Positions 45,275-54,091 of a stretch of 64,000 nucleotides of DNA are shown piece by piece. The notes under the pieces were generated by a model, which worked only from the letters and a program-made list of their open reading frames with translations, made no database searches and had not been told where the DNA came from. Both the position numbers and the translations under genes were made by a program. Each line of letters opens with the position of its first letter. Position 1 is the first letter of the stretch. Source of the DNA: Aeromicrobium fastidiosum (GTDB lineage Bacteria; Actinomycetota; Actinomycetes; Propionibacteriales; Nocardioidaceae); contig NZ_JAGIOG010000001.1 of assembly GCF_017876595.1 (NCBI RefSeq), forward strand, positions 3,534,001 to 3,598,000. Reading direction: 5' to 3'.

Positions 45275-46288
45275 ATGCCCGACATCGACGACCGTCCCCG
45301 CCGCCTGCTGCTCGTCGTCGACGCCCCGTCGCTGTTGCACCGCAACCACCACGCCCGCGCGCACACCGGCATGACCGACCGGGCGGGACGACCGTCGTGG
45401 GCCCTGCACGGGATGCTGCGGCAGATCCTGGAGGCGATCGACGGGTTCGCGCCCGACGCCGTGATCTTCGGCCTCGACGACCGGCTCGCGTCCGAGCGGG
45501 CCGCCTTCTACCCCGCCTACAAGGCAGGCCGCGCCGAGAAGGACGCCGACCTGGTCGAGCAGCTCGATCGCGCAGGCGCCCTGCTCGACGCCCTCGGCCT
45601 CGCGACCCTCACTCCCCCGGGGCTCGAGGCGGACGACGTCAGCGCCTCGGGTGCCCGCTGGGCCGTCGACCACGGCTGGAGCTGCGTCATCATCACGTCC
45701 GACCGCGACGCGTTCGCGCACATCAGCGACCACACGCAGGTGCTCCGGCTCATCAACGGCGGCATCAGCGGCTCGCCGCTGCTGACCCCCGCACGCCTGC
45801 TTGCGATGTACGGCGTCGCAGCCGAGCACTACCTCGACTTCGCGGCGCTGCGCGGCGACGCCAGCGACAACCTGCCGGGCGTCAAGGGCCTCGGCGAGAA
45901 GACCGCCGCGACGTTGCTGACCCAGGTGGGTCCCATGCGGTCGGTGTGGGCCGACATCGACCAGAACGAGGGACGCGGTGTCGCCGCCACGCTCGACTCG
46001 TGGGCAGCCGAGACGGGTGCCCGCAGGCTCGGGGCCACGGTCGTCCGCCGCCTCACCGAACCCGAAGCTCGCGAGCGCTTCGACTTCAACGTGCGCATCA
46101 TGTCGGGCCGCGACGACCTCGACCTGGGGCTGACGCCCGACGTGCCGGGGACGCCCGGCCTGCTGCCGCTCGACGCCGAGCGGATCAACCGGGTCGTGGG
46201 CTATCTCGACGTCGAGGCGACGACCTCGCTCGCCGTCCGCGTGCTCAGCACCGACCCGGCCTCGTCCGCATCGCGCCACAGCCGGTAA
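45275..46288 (+). CDS. 5-prime to 3-prime exonuclease / flap endonuclease
   Basis: A 337-residue stand-alone nuclease of the Pol I N-terminal-domain/FEN family. It contains LLVVDAPSLLHRNHHA, GLEADDVSASGA, ITSDRDAFAHIS and the helix-hairpin-helix LRGDASDNLPGVKGLGEKTA, with the acidic residues that bind two metal ions. It lacks the polymerase domain, so it is not polA. It may process RNA primers or flaps. TAGGGT lies 9 nt upstream of the ATG. Its TAA stop forms part of the -10 element of prfC. Confidence 0.9.
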   Translation: MPDIDDRPRRLLLVVDAPSLLHRNHHARAHTGMTDRAGRPSWALHGMLRQILEAIDGFAPDAVIFGLDDRLASERAAFYPAYKAGRAEKDADLVEQLDRAGALLDALGLATLTPPGLEADDVSASGARWAVDHGWSCVIITSDRDAFAHISDHTQVLRLINGGISGSPLLTPARLLAMYGVAAEHYLDFAALRGDASDNLPGVKGLGEKTAATLLTQVGPMRSVWADIDQNEGRGVAATLDSWAAETGARRLGATVVRRLTEPEARERFDFNVRIMSGRDDLDLGLTPDVPGTPGLLPLDAERINRVVGYLDVEATTSLAVRVLSTDPASSASRHSR

Positions 46289-46291
46289 ATT
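46286..46291 (+). promoter_or_regulatory. -10 element of prfC overlapping the nuclease stop codon
   Basis: TAAATT contains the TAA stop of the exonuclease and lies 6 nt before the GTG of prfC, giving a leaderless prfC transcript independent of the upstream gene. Confidence 0.55.
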
Positions 46292-46297
46292 CACCCG

Positions 46298-47863
46298 GTG
46301 ACCGACAACCGTCCCCGCCGCACCTTCGCCGTCATCAGCCACCCCGACGCCGGCAAGTCCACGTTGACCGAGGCGCTCGCGCTGCACGCCCGGGTGCTGA
46401 CCGAGGCCGGCGCCGTCCACGGCAAGGGCAACCGCCGGGCCACGGTCTCCGACTGGATGGCGATGGAGAAGTCGCGCGGCATCTCGATCACGTCGGCGGC
46501 CCTGCAGTTCGACTACCGCGACCACGTCGTCAACCTCGTCGACACCCCGGGCCACAGCGACTTCTCGGAGGACACCTACCGCGTGCTGTCGGCGGTCGAC
46601 TCCGCGGTGATGCTGGTCGACGCGGGCAAGGGGCTCGAGCCGCAGACGCTCAAGCTGTTCCGGGTGTGCGCCCTGCGCGGCATCCCCGTCATCACCGTCA
46701 TCAACAAGTGGGACCGCCCCGGCCTGTCTCCGCTCGGCCTGATGGACGAGATCGAGCAGCAGATCAAGCTGCGTCCCACTCCCCTGACCTGGCCCGTCGG
46801 CGAGGCCGGCGACTTCCGCGGCGTCCTCGACCGCCGGTCGGGTGAGTTCGTCAAGTACACCCGCACGGCAGGCGGCGCGACCCGCGCGCCCGAGCGGCGC
46901 ATGTCGGCCGCCGAGGTCGAGGACGTCGATGCGGCAGCGTGGTCGGCGGCCAGCGACGAGCACGAGCTGCTGACGCTCGACGACGCCGATCACGACCAGG
47001 AGCGGTTCCTCGCCGGCGAGACGACGCCGGTCATGTTCGCCTCGGCGCTGCAGAACTTCGGCGTCGCGCAGCTGCTCGACCTGCTGCTCGAGCTGGCCCC
47101 CGGACCGTCCGCGACCGCCGGGGTCGACGGCACCGTGCGCAGCGTCGACGACGACTTCAGCGCCTTCGTCTTCAAGGTGCAGTCGGGCATGAACAGCTCG
47201 CACCGCGACCGCATGGCCTACGCCCGCGTCGTGTCGGGGACGTTCGAACGCGGCATGGTCGTCACGCACGCCTCGACCGGCCGCCCGTTCGCGACGAAGT
47301 ACGCCCAGGCCCTGTTCGGCCGCGAGACCACGTCGGTCGAGACCGCTGCCCCCGGCGACATCATCGGCTTCGTGAACGCCCAGGCCCTGCGGGTCGGCGA
47401 CACGGTCTACGACGGCCCGCCGATCGACTACCCGCCCGTGCCGAGCTTCGCCCCCGAGCACTTCATGGCCGTCAGCGCGCGCGACATCGGCCGCTACAAG
47501 CAGTTCCGCCGCGGCATCGAGCAGCTCGACCAGGAAGGTGTCGTGCAGGTGCTCCGCTCGGAGCTGCGCGGCGACCAGGCCCCCGTGCTGGCCGCGGTCG
47601 GTCCGCTGCAGTTCGAGGTCGTCGAGGAGCGGATGACCAACGAGTTCACCTCGCCCATCCGCCTGACCCGGCTCGACTACCAGCTGGCCCGCCGCACTGA
47701 CGCCGAGGGCGCGCAGCAGCTGAGCGGCCTGCGCGGCGTCGAGGTGCTGCAGCGCACCGACGGCACGTACATGGCGCTGTTCACCGACAAGTGGCGCGCC
47801 AAGAACGTGGCACGCGAGCTGCCGGACGTCCGCCTCGACGAGCTGCCCGCCGGCGGCGACTGA
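46298..47863 (+). CDS. prfC: Peptide chain release factor 3
   Basis: A 521-residue translational GTPase of the RF3 group that recycles RF1/RF2 from the ribosome after termination. G-motifs are SHPDAGKSTLTE (G1), SRGISITSAALQF (G2), DTPGHSDF (G3) and NKWDR (G4). Domain II (about 310-400) and domain III complete the usual length. The GTG start with TAAATT at 6 nt suggests a leaderless mRNA. RF3 is not universal in actinobacteria. Confidence 0.95.
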   Translation: MTDNRPRRTFAVISHPDAGKSTLTEALALHARVLTEAGAVHGKGNRRATVSDWMAMEKSRGISITSAALQFDYRDHVVNLVDTPGHSDFSEDTYRVLSAVDSAVMLVDAGKGLEPQTLKLFRVCALRGIPVITVINKWDRPGLSPLGLMDEIEQQIKLRPTPLTWPVGEAGDFRGVLDRRSGEFVKYTRTAGGATRAPERRMSAAEVEDVDAAAWSAASDEHELLTLDDADHDQERFLAGETTPVMFASALQNFGVAQLLDLLLELAPGPSATAGVDGTVRSVDDDFSAFVFKVQSGMNSSHRDRMAYARVVSGTFERGMVVTHASTGRPFATKYAQALFGRETTSVETAAPGDIIGFVNAQALRVGDTVYDGPPIDYPPVPSFAPEHFMAVSARDIGRYKQFRRGIEQLDQEGVVQVLRSELRGDQAPVLAAVGPLQFEVVEERMTNEFTSPIRLTRLDYQLARRTDAEGAQQLSGLRGVEVLQRTDGTYMALFTDKWRAKNVARELPDVRLDELPAGGD

Positions 47864-47879
47864 CCCTCGGCACTCCGGC

Positions 47880-48800
47880 TCAGACGATGAGGGCCGTGAT
47901 GACCATGACGGCCGGCACCGAGGCCAGGGTGCTGACGAAGATCGCGTCCCGGGCGAGCAGCGACGCTCGGTCGTAGCGCGAGGCGATGACGAAGACGTTC
48001 TGTGCCGTCGGCAGTGCCGACAGCACCGTCACGGCGAGCAGGGCCGGGGTGTCGAGGTCGAGCGCGAAGCGGCCGACCAGGTAGGCGACGAGCGGCTGGA
48101 CGACCAGCTTGAGGCCCACGACGAGACCCAGCTGTCCCGGCGGGACACCTCGCCCGGGCAGTGGCCCGAGCCGCAGCGCCACGCCGTACGCCAGCAGCAT
48201 CGACGGGACCGCCATGCCGCCGACCAGCTCCAACGGGTCGTGCACCACACGGGGCAGGTTGGTGCCGGTCAGCGCCAGGACGAGCCCGACGAACGAGCCG
48301 ATCGTGATGGGGTTCTTGACCGGACGCATCACGATGCTGCCCCACGAGAGTCGCGTCTGGCTGGTGTCGACGTCGAGCAGCACGAGCGCCAACGGCTGCA
48401 GCACGAGCAGCTGCATCAGGATCACCGGCGCGACCAGTGCCGGATCGCCCAGCACGTAGGCGGCGATCGGCAGGCCGAGGTTGCCGGCGTTGACGTAGGC
48501 CGCGCACATCGTCCCGACGACCGTCGACCCCAGGGGCTCGTGCCGGATCACGGCGACCACCACGAACACCAAGCCAGTGACGACCACGCCCGCCACCGTC
48601 GCGAGCAGCGCGCCCGAGAAGATCTCGCCCACGTCGCTGTCCTCCAGCACCGTGACGAGCAGGGCCGGGCTGGCGACGAAGAACGCGAGCGTGGACAGCG
48701 TCCGCTGGCCGGCGAGGTCGATGACGCCGAGGTGGGCCAGCAGGATGCCGAGCACGATGAGGGTGCCGATCGTGGCGAACCCCTCGAACACCCCGGTCAC
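47880..48800 (-). CDS. AEC-family transporter (auxin efflux carrier type)
   Basis: A 306-residue membrane protein with about ten segments in the AEC layout, including PLGSTVVGTMCAAYVNAGNLGLP, which contains the conserved Asn-Gly-Leu-Pro break. Bacterial members export organic acids or related anions; the substrate is unknown. I choose the GTG at 48800 because TAGGGT lies exactly 7 nt upstream; three codons of longer frame exist. It is convergent with prfC and divergent from a 49-residue membrane protein. Confidence 0.85.
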   Translation of the reverse strand: MTGVFEGFATIGTLIVLGILLAHLGVIDLAGQRTLSTLAFFVASPALLVTVLEDSDVGEIFSGALLATVAGVVVTGLVFVVVAVIRHEPLGSTVVGTMCAAYVNAGNLGLPIAAYVLGDPALVAPVILMQLLVLQPLALVLLDVDTSQTRLSWGSIVMRPVKNPITIGSFVGLVLALTGTNLPRVVHDPLELVGGMAVPSMLLAYGVALRLGPLPGRGVPPGQLGLVVGLKLVVQPLVAYLVGRFALDLDTPALLAVTVLSALPTAQNVFVIASRYDRASLLARDAIFVSTLASVPAVMVITALIV

Positions 48801-48852
48801 GGCGACCACCCTAGTTCGGCACCGACGAGCGGCACCTGGCTAGGGTGCCTGG

Positions 48853-49002
48853 ATGCTGCTCGCACTCCTCGGTGCCCTCCTCGTCGGTGCCGCCGTCGTC
48901 GTGCTGCTGCCCACCGACCGCCTGCCTCCGTGGCTCAGGCTCTACCTCGGGGTCTCCCTGGTCTGCGCAACGCTGGCTGCGGCGGTCTTCCTGCTGTTCT
49001 GA
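48853..49002 (+). CDS. 49-residue membrane protein
   Basis: A short open frame starting MLLALLGALLVGAAVVVLLP and ending in AAAVFLLF, with two hydrophobic segments joined by a short turn (TDRLPPWLRLY). TAGGGT (48841-48846) lies 6 nt before the ATG, the same leaderless arrangement as in neighbouring genes, which is the main support for it being expressed. No family is known to me. It could act as a small regulator or subunit; nothing more can be said. Confidence 0.55.
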   Translation: MLLALLGALLVGAAVVVLLPTDRLPPWLRLYLGVSLVCATLAAAVFLLF

Positions 49003-49060
49003 GCGCAGCCGACCGGCATCCTCGTGGCACGGCGCCGACCGCGGACGGCAGACTGCACCC

Positions 49061-50305
49061 ATGACCGATCTGTTCTGGCCCGGTGACGAACGCGCCGGCG
49101 AGCTCATGTCCGAGGCCGCCCTGCTGGAGGCGATGGTGCGGGTCGAGGCCGCCTGGCTCGACGCCCTCGTCGACGCCGGTCTCGCTCCCGCGGCCGGCGA
49201 CAGCGACCTCACCGCGGTCGTGACCGCCGCCGACGTCGACGTCCTGGCCCGGGCGGCCGAGAGCGGAGGCAACCCGGTCATCCCGCTCGTGCAGATGCTG
49301 CGGTCCCGGGTCGGCATCGACGCCGCCCGCTGGCTGCACCGCGGCCTGACGAGCCAGGACGTGCTCGACACGGCGCTGGTGCTGGCGGTGCGCGACGTGC
49401 TCGACCGACTGCTGGACGAGCTGCGATCCCAGGTAATCGCCCTGTCGATCCTCGCCGAACGGCACGCCGCCACGCCGATGGTCGGCCGCACCCTCACCCA
49501 GCACGCCGTGCCGACGACGTTCGGCGCCGTTGCTGCGGCCTGGCTCGACGGCATCATCGACGCCGCCGAGCTCGTCGTCGACGCGCGCACCCTGCTGCCG
49601 GCGCAGCTGGGCGGTGCGGTCGGCACCTTGGCGGCGACGACCGAGCTGGCGGCCCTGCGGGAGCTGCCCGATCCGGCGTTCGTGGCCTCGGAGGTCGCGA
49701 CGATCGCGGGCGAGACCCTCGGTCTGCGCGTGCACCGCCCGTGGCACACCGCGCGGGTGCCCCTCACCCGCACGGCCGACGCGCTCGTGACCTGCACCGA
49801 CGCGTGGGGCCACGTCGCCACCGACGTCGCGACGCTGTCGCGCACCGAGATCGCCGAGCTGGCCGAGCCCGCGGGCACCGGACGTGGCGGCTCGTCGACG
49901 ATGCCCCACAAGCACAATCCCGTGCTGTCGGTGCTCGTGCGCCGGGCAGCGCTCGCCGCTCCGGCCCTGGGCTCGACGATGCACCTGGCCTCGGCCCTGA
50001 CCGGCGACCAACGCCCCGACGGTGCCTGGCACACCGAGTGGTCGACGCTGCGCACGCTGGGCCGGCGTGCCGTGGTGGCGGCGTCGCAGACCACCGAGCT
50101 GCTGCAGGGCCTGCACGTCGACGCCGAGCGCATGGCCGCGACCCTCGCCTCATCCGCGGAGGACGTGGTTGCTGAGCGGCTAGGCGTCGCGGAGCTGCTC
50201 GACGCCCCGTTCGACCCCGATCCGGCGACCTACCTCGGCATCACGATCGATCTCGTCGCCGGTGCCGTCGAGCGCGGGCACACCTTCCTGGAGGAGAACG
50301 CCTGA
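49061..50305 (+). CDS. Fumarase/aspartase-superfamily lyase (PcaB/adenylosuccinate lyase-like)
   Basis: A 414-residue lyase. GSSTMPHKHNP is the superfamily signature loop with the catalytic Ser; HRGLTSQDVLDTALVLAVRD and RTLTQHAVPTTFG are further active-site blocks. The short length and the Thr-Gln-His triad fit 3-carboxy-cis,cis-muconate cycloisomerase (PcaB) better than purB. No other protocatechuate (pca) genes are adjacent, so the substrate is unproven. CAGACT lies 6 nt before the ATG. Confidence 0.82.
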   Translation: MTDLFWPGDERAGELMSEAALLEAMVRVEAAWLDALVDAGLAPAAGDSDLTAVVTAADVDVLARAAESGGNPVIPLVQMLRSRVGIDAARWLHRGLTSQDVLDTALVLAVRDVLDRLLDELRSQVIALSILAERHAATPMVGRTLTQHAVPTTFGAVAAAWLDGIIDAAELVVDARTLLPAQLGGAVGTLAATTELAALRELPDPAFVASEVATIAGETLGLRVHRPWHTARVPLTRTADALVTCTDAWGHVATDVATLSRTEIAELAEPAGTGRGGSSTMPHKHNPVLSVLVRRAALAAPALGSTMHLASALTGDQRPDGAWHTEWSTLRTLGRRAVVAASQTTELLQGLHVDAERMAATLASSAEDVVAERLGVAELLDAPFDPDPATYLGITIDLVAGAVERGHTFLEENA

Positions 50306-50312
50306 CCACGCA

Positions 50313-51074
50313 TCAGCCGATCGCGGAGGCGTCCTCGGCCAGCTCGAGGTAGACCGACATGCACGGGCTGCACGTCGCGAGGTGCGAGTGGACGCGCTCC
50401 TGGTCACGGACGCTCGCGGTGCGTCGCAGCACCGCCACGAACAGGGATCGGACCTCGGCGTGCGCGGTGCCCTCAGCGGCGTCATCGGTCTTGACGTGCT
50501 GCCGCAGGTAGGCGTCGCGAAGGCCCGCACGGGCGCGGTAGACGAGGGCCGAGACGCTGTTGGGGCTCAGCTCGAGCGAGGTGGCCACGTCCTGCGGCTT
50601 GTAGCCGTCGACGTCGAGCGCCCACAGCACGTCACGCCAGCGTTCGGGCAGCGACTCGTAGGCCGCACGGACGGTCTCGCGCTCGAAGGCGTCGAGCCGG
50701 CCGGCCCCGAACGCGACGGGTGAGTCGATCTGCGCGTCGTCGTCGGTGGGCCGGGTCCGCTTCTCCTGCTTGGCCCGGGCACCCGACTCGTGGCGGATCG
50801 TCGTGAACAGGTAGGCACGGAACGACTCCGACGGTCCCTTGCCCCGCTGGAGCAGGTCGAGGACCCTCGCAAAGGCCTCGTTCACGACGTCCTCGGCCTC
50901 CTCACGCCGTCCCAGGTGCCTGGCCAGACGGAACGCGCTGTACTCGTAGCGCCGGTAGAGCTCGGCATAGGCCTCGTCGCTGCCGGCCCTGGTGCGCAGG
51001 ATGAGCGCGGCGTCGTCGTCCTCGGGTCGCTTCGCATCGTCGTGGGTGGGCAGGTGGGCGGCGTTGCCGTGCAT
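50313..51074 (-). CDS. RNA polymerase sigma factor (ECF-like) with C-terminal zinc-binding domain
   Basis: A 253-residue protein. Region 2 spans about 30-100 (AYAELYRRYEYSAFRLARHL; EDVVNEAFARVLDLLQRGKG), region 4 about 145-195 (LPERWRDVLWALDVDGYKPQ; LSPNSVSALVYRARAGLRDA). A 55-residue tail carries VHSHLATCSPC, the His-x3-Cys-x2-Cys pattern of the zf-HC2 domain usually found in anti-sigma factors. Regulation may therefore be built in. The ATG at 51074 has an AGGAGAAGG site. No separate anti-sigma gene follows. Confidence 0.85.
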   Translation of the reverse strand: MHGNAAHLPTHDDAKRPEDDDAALILRTRAGSDEAYAELYRRYEYSAFRLARHLGRREEAEDVVNEAFARVLDLLQRGKGPSESFRAYLFTTIRHESGARAKQEKRTRPTDDDAQIDSPVAFGAGRLDAFERETVRAAYESLPERWRDVLWALDVDGYKPQDVATSLELSPNSVSALVYRARAGLRDAYLRQHVKTDDAAEGTAHAEVRSLFVAVLRRTASVRDQERVHSHLATCSPCMSVYLELAEDASAIG

Positions 51075-51187
51075 GCGTCCTTCTCCTGGTGGTCCGTCCC
51101 CCGACGGTGATCGAAGTGTAACTTTCAACTACCTTACGGGTTCGACGCCACCGCTGCCCGCGACGGGTCGTGACCGCGTGACGCTGC

Positions 51188-51850
51188 TCACATGTCGCTG
51201 TAGCGGACAGATTCGGACGCCTTCTTCCGCAGCTCGTCGGCCGTCAGGTGGTCGACGTAGGCCGCGGTGTCGCGCTGGGTGCGCCATCCCTCCGACAGCG
51301 GCCCGAGGTCGACCGCGTCGAAGCCGATCGCGTCGATGAACGCCGTGACCGTCGCCTTCGCCACAGCGTCGTCACCGGCGATCGCGAGCCCCTTGCGCCC
51401 GGCGCTCCCGGCCGGCTGCGCGTACTCGGCGATGTGCTCGAAGTAGATGTGGTTGAACGCCTTGACGACCGACGACGTCGGCAGGTGCGCCTGCAGCAGC
51501 TCCGAGACCGTCGTCGACTCGTCGTCGAGCACGGCGATCTGACCGTCGCGCTGCGGGTAGTAGTTGTTGGTGTCGATCACGGTCTTGCCGGCCAGCTGCT
51601 CGACCGGGATCGTCGGGATCGCGGCCAGCGGCACCGTCACGACGGCGAGGTCGGCCGCTTCGGCCGCCTCGGCGGGTGTCGCGGCGCGCGCCCGCGGCCC
51701 CAGCTCGGCCACGAGGTCTGCCAGCGTCTCGGGACCGCGCGAGTTGCTCAGCACGACGTCCCAGCCCTGCTTGATCGCTGCCCGCGCCAACGAGCTGCCG
51801 ATGTTGCCTGCTCCGATGAGTCCCAGTGTGGTCATGCCCGGTGTCGTCAT
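51188..51850 (-). CDS. NADP-binding oxidoreductase (F420-dependent NADP reductase-like)
   Basis: A 220-residue Rossmann protein beginning LGLIGAGNIGSSLARAAIK, with the NADP-phosphate-binding SNSRGPETL at the end of the second strand and VIDTNNYYPQRDGQ and VVKAFNHIYFEH further on. This is the NADP_oxidoreductase_F420 family; many members are not F420 enzymes. The ATG at 51850 or an in-frame ATG at 51835 could be the start. No functional partner is adjacent. Confidence 0.82.
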   Translation of the reverse strand: MTTPGMTTLGLIGAGNIGSSLARAAIKQGWDVVLSNSRGPETLADLVAELGPRARAATPAEAAEAADLAVVTVPLAAIPTIPVEQLAGKTVIDTNNYYPQRDGQIAVLDDESTTVSELLQAHLPTSSVVKAFNHIYFEHIAEYAQPAGSAGRKGLAIAGDDAVAKATVTAFIDAIGFDAVDLGPLSEGWRTQRDTAAYVDHLTADELRKKASESVRYSDM

Positions 51851-51966
51851 GAAGAGGGCAACCTCGCCCCCTGACGGCCTATTCCTGCACCCGTCACGGA
51901 CGGCTGCCGGTGGCGCTAGGATGGGCTCAGCTCGTGGCCGCCCTATCTAGCGGTCGCGGACTCGAC

Positions 51967-51995
51967 GTCCCCGGCCGCACCAACGGCGCGGGGAC
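51967..51995. terminator. Hairpin downstream of the STAS gene
   Basis: The arms GTCCCCGGCCG and CGGCGCGGGGAC pair with one bulge. On the minus strand this follows the STAS gene by about 25 nt and is its likely terminator. On the plus strand it follows a TAGGAT element (51917-51922) by about 45 nt, so a short plus-strand transcript ending here is possible. The remaining sequence of 51851-52020 shows nothing else. Confidence 0.5.
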
Positions 51996-52020
51996 ACCTT
52001 GCTTCTCGGCTCTGCCGCGC

Positions 52021-52383
52021 CTAAGCCGGCTCGGCAGGATCGGCACCCGCGAACACTGCGGCGAGCGACGAGCGGATGCTGAAGATCTCGTCGAGCCCGG
52101 CGATCGTGAAGATCGCGACGACGCGGCGTGTGGGTGCGACGATGTCGACCGTGCCCTGCCGCAGCTTCATCTTCTTGCGCGCAAGGACGAAGACCCCGAG
52201 GCCGATCGAGTCGACGAAGCCCACGTGGGTCAGGTCGAACACGAGGCGGTCGGCACCCGCGTCGGTCACCTCGGTCACGGCGTCGCGCAGCTGCCCGGCC
52301 GTGTCGATGTCGACCTCGCCGGACACCTCGATGATCGTGAACGGCTCGTCCTCACGGACGTCGACGGTCAGCCCCTGTGCCAT
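52021..52383 (-). CDS. STAS-domain anti-sigma factor antagonist
   Basis: A 120-residue single STAS domain like SpoIIAA/RsbV. The phosphorylatable Ser is in VGFVDSIGLGVFVLARKK (Asp-Ser-x-Gly-Leu). Unphosphorylated forms bind an anti-sigma kinase and free a sigma factor. No kinase or phosphatase gene is adjacent, so it works with partners encoded elsewhere. The ATG at 52383 follows a GGGAG site. Confidence 0.9.
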   Translation of the reverse strand: MAQGLTVDVREDEPFTIIEVSGEVDIDTAGQLRDAVTEVTDAGADRLVFDLTHVGFVDSIGLGVFVLARKKMKLRQGTVDIVAPTRRVVAIFTIAGLDEIFSIRSSLAAVFAGADPAEPA

Positions 52384-52496
52384 GTCCCACTCCCGATGAC
52401 GTCGTTGCGGTGGAGCGACGCAGACGGATCGCGCTCCGACCGGCTCCTTCACAACCGATCAGGATTCTATCCATGGTCGCCTGCGAGGATCGTCCC

Positions 52497-53141
52497 ATGG
52501 TCCTCGACACGTCCCAGCAGATCATCGACCAGTGGGTTGCCACCTGGGTGCACCTGCGCGGCATCACGACGTCGGAGGTCGAGGGCCACCGGCTCGTGCA
52601 CGTCGCCGGACCGAGCCGCGAGACCGAGCTGGTCTGTATCGACCCGGGCGTGGCCGAGCTCGCCCGCCTGGCCCGGCACGTCGCCGGCGATCCCCGGGCG
52701 ATGCTGACCGTCGTCGCCGACGACGTCGGCCCCTACCTCACGAGCCACCTGCCCCCGGGCGTCCGCATCGACCGCGACGACGAGACGCTGATGTCGACCC
52801 GGCTCGTCGGTCAGCCCATCCCGGCCCTGCCCGACGACCTGACGTTCCGGTGGGACGTCGTCGGGAACGGCACGACCTACACGCTGGAGTCGGGCCGGTC
52901 CATCGCAGCCGTGGGGACGGTGGGGGTGCTCGGGTCGGTCGCGACGTTCGACCGGGTCGAGACGATGCCGGCCTTCCAGCGGCGCGGGCTCGGGAGACAC
53001 GTCATGGCCGCGCTCACGGTGCAGGCCATGGGCCGCGGCGCGACGCACGGTGTGTTGGCGGCCACAGCCCAGGGCAGCCAGCTGTACTCGTCGCTCGGCT
53101 GGCACGGCCGGCTCGAGATGCTGTCGCTCATGGGCACCTGA
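52497..53141 (+). CDS. GNAT-family N-acetyltransferase
   Basis: A 214-residue protein whose C-terminal half is a GNAT domain. The acetyl-CoA loop is in FQRRGLGRHVMAALTVQAMG, preceded by the VATFDRVETMP strand and followed by LYSSLGWHGRLEM. The N-terminal 110 residues are a less conserved domain. I choose the ATG at 52497 with GAGGAT 6 nt upstream; an ATG at 52473 is the alternative. The substrate is unknown. Confidence 0.8.
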   Translation: MVLDTSQQIIDQWVATWVHLRGITTSEVEGHRLVHVAGPSRETELVCIDPGVAELARLARHVAGDPRAMLTVVADDVGPYLTSHLPPGVRIDRDDETLMSTRLVGQPIPALPDDLTFRWDVVGNGTTYTLESGRSIAAVGTVGVLGSVATFDRVETMPAFQRRGLGRHVMAALTVQAMGRGATHGVLAATAQGSQLYSSLGWHGRLEMLSLMGT

Positions 53142-53150
53142 GCCACGCCG

Positions 53151-54071
53151 TCAGACCACCGCGGTGCGGCGGCAGACCTCGCCCCACGGCGTCGGCTCCA
53201 TCGCGAAGTGCGCGCGGGCGGCGGTGTCGTCGAGGACGTACGGCCGCGTCCACTGGTAGTCGATCTCTCGCAGCTCGCGCATCATCGGCATGGCGAGCGC
53301 CAGCGCCGCGAACACGGGCCGCGGCATCGTGGACACCTTCGGTGCCGGACGTCCGACCGACGCCATGACGTCGGTGAGCGCCTGCTCCTGCGTACGGGCC
53401 GGGTTCGACGGGACGTGCCAGGTGCGACCGTGCGACGTGTCGTCCCCCGCGGCCGCCACCAGCAGACGGGCGGAGTCGAGCACGTCGGTGAAGGTGTGCG
53501 GCTGGTCCTTGCGCCCGATCACGATCGCCCGCTTGCCGGCCAGGAGTCCCGGCACCTGACGTGAGACGTGCCCGTTCTCGCCGACTCCGGTGCCGACGTA
53601 GTCGGAGCCGCGGATCTCGACGGCCCGGATGCGGCCGGCGTCGTGCATCGCCTTCGCATCGGCCCACATCCTGGCGCGCAGCACCCCCTTGTGATCGGTC
53701 GCCGCGTCGGGCAGGCCCTCGTGCATCGGGCCGTCGACCGGACCGTACGGGTAGAGCGCCCCGGTCATCGCGTAGACGGCTCCCGAGCGCTCGGCAGCGG
53801 CCAGGAAGGCCGCGGCCACGGGCGGCCACACGGTCTCCCACTGGGTGTAGTCGGCGGGGTTGACGCAGTTGTAGAGCACCGCACTGCCCTCCGCGGCGGC
53901 GGACAGCGCATCCGCGTCGGACGCGTCGAGGCGCAGGTGGGTGACGCCGTCGATGCCGGTGTCGGTGCCGGAGCGGGTGGCCACGACGACCTCCGACCCG
54001 CGGGCGGCGAGCAGCTGGGCGGTGTGGCGGCCGACGGGTCCGGCTCCGACGACGAGGTGACGATCGTTCAT
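53151..54071 (-). CDS. NAD(P)-dependent epimerase/dehydratase-like protein
   Basis: A 306-residue extended SDR. It begins MNDRHLVVGAGPVGRHTAQ with the dinucleotide-binding Gly motif, followed by VLYNCVNPADYTQW and YAMTGALYPYGP. The usual YxxxK catalytic pair is not clear, so it may be a nucleotide-binding or reductase-like member. The ATG follows GAGAGG. It is divergent from a TetR gene; the shared 123-bp region holds several GAGAGC/GCTCTC palindromes, so it is probably the target of that regulator. Confidence 0.8.
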   Translation of the reverse strand: MNDRHLVVGAGPVGRHTAQLLAARGSEVVVATRSGTDTGIDGVTHLRLDASDADALSAAAEGSAVLYNCVNPADYTQWETVWPPVAAAFLAAAERSGAVYAMTGALYPYGPVDGPMHEGLPDAATDHKGVLRARMWADAKAMHDAGRIRAVEIRGSDYVGTGVGENGHVSRQVPGLLAGKRAIVIGRKDQPHTFTDVLDSARLLVAAAGDDTSHGRTWHVPSNPARTQEQALTDVMASVGRPAPKVSTMPRPVFAALALAMPMMRELREIDYQWTRPYVLDDTAARAHFAMEPTPWGEVCRRTAVV

Positions 54072-54091
54072 GGTGATGCCTCTCGGTATGG

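Noticed and set aside
45275..46288. Fragment of DNA polymerase I
   Set aside because: A full-length stand-alone exonuclease with its own start and stop and no polymerase remnant downstream.
45074..47461. 795-codon minus-strand frame across the NUDIX, exonuclease and prfC genes
   Set aside because: Its composition is that of antisense frames and it opposes three genes with clear motifs.
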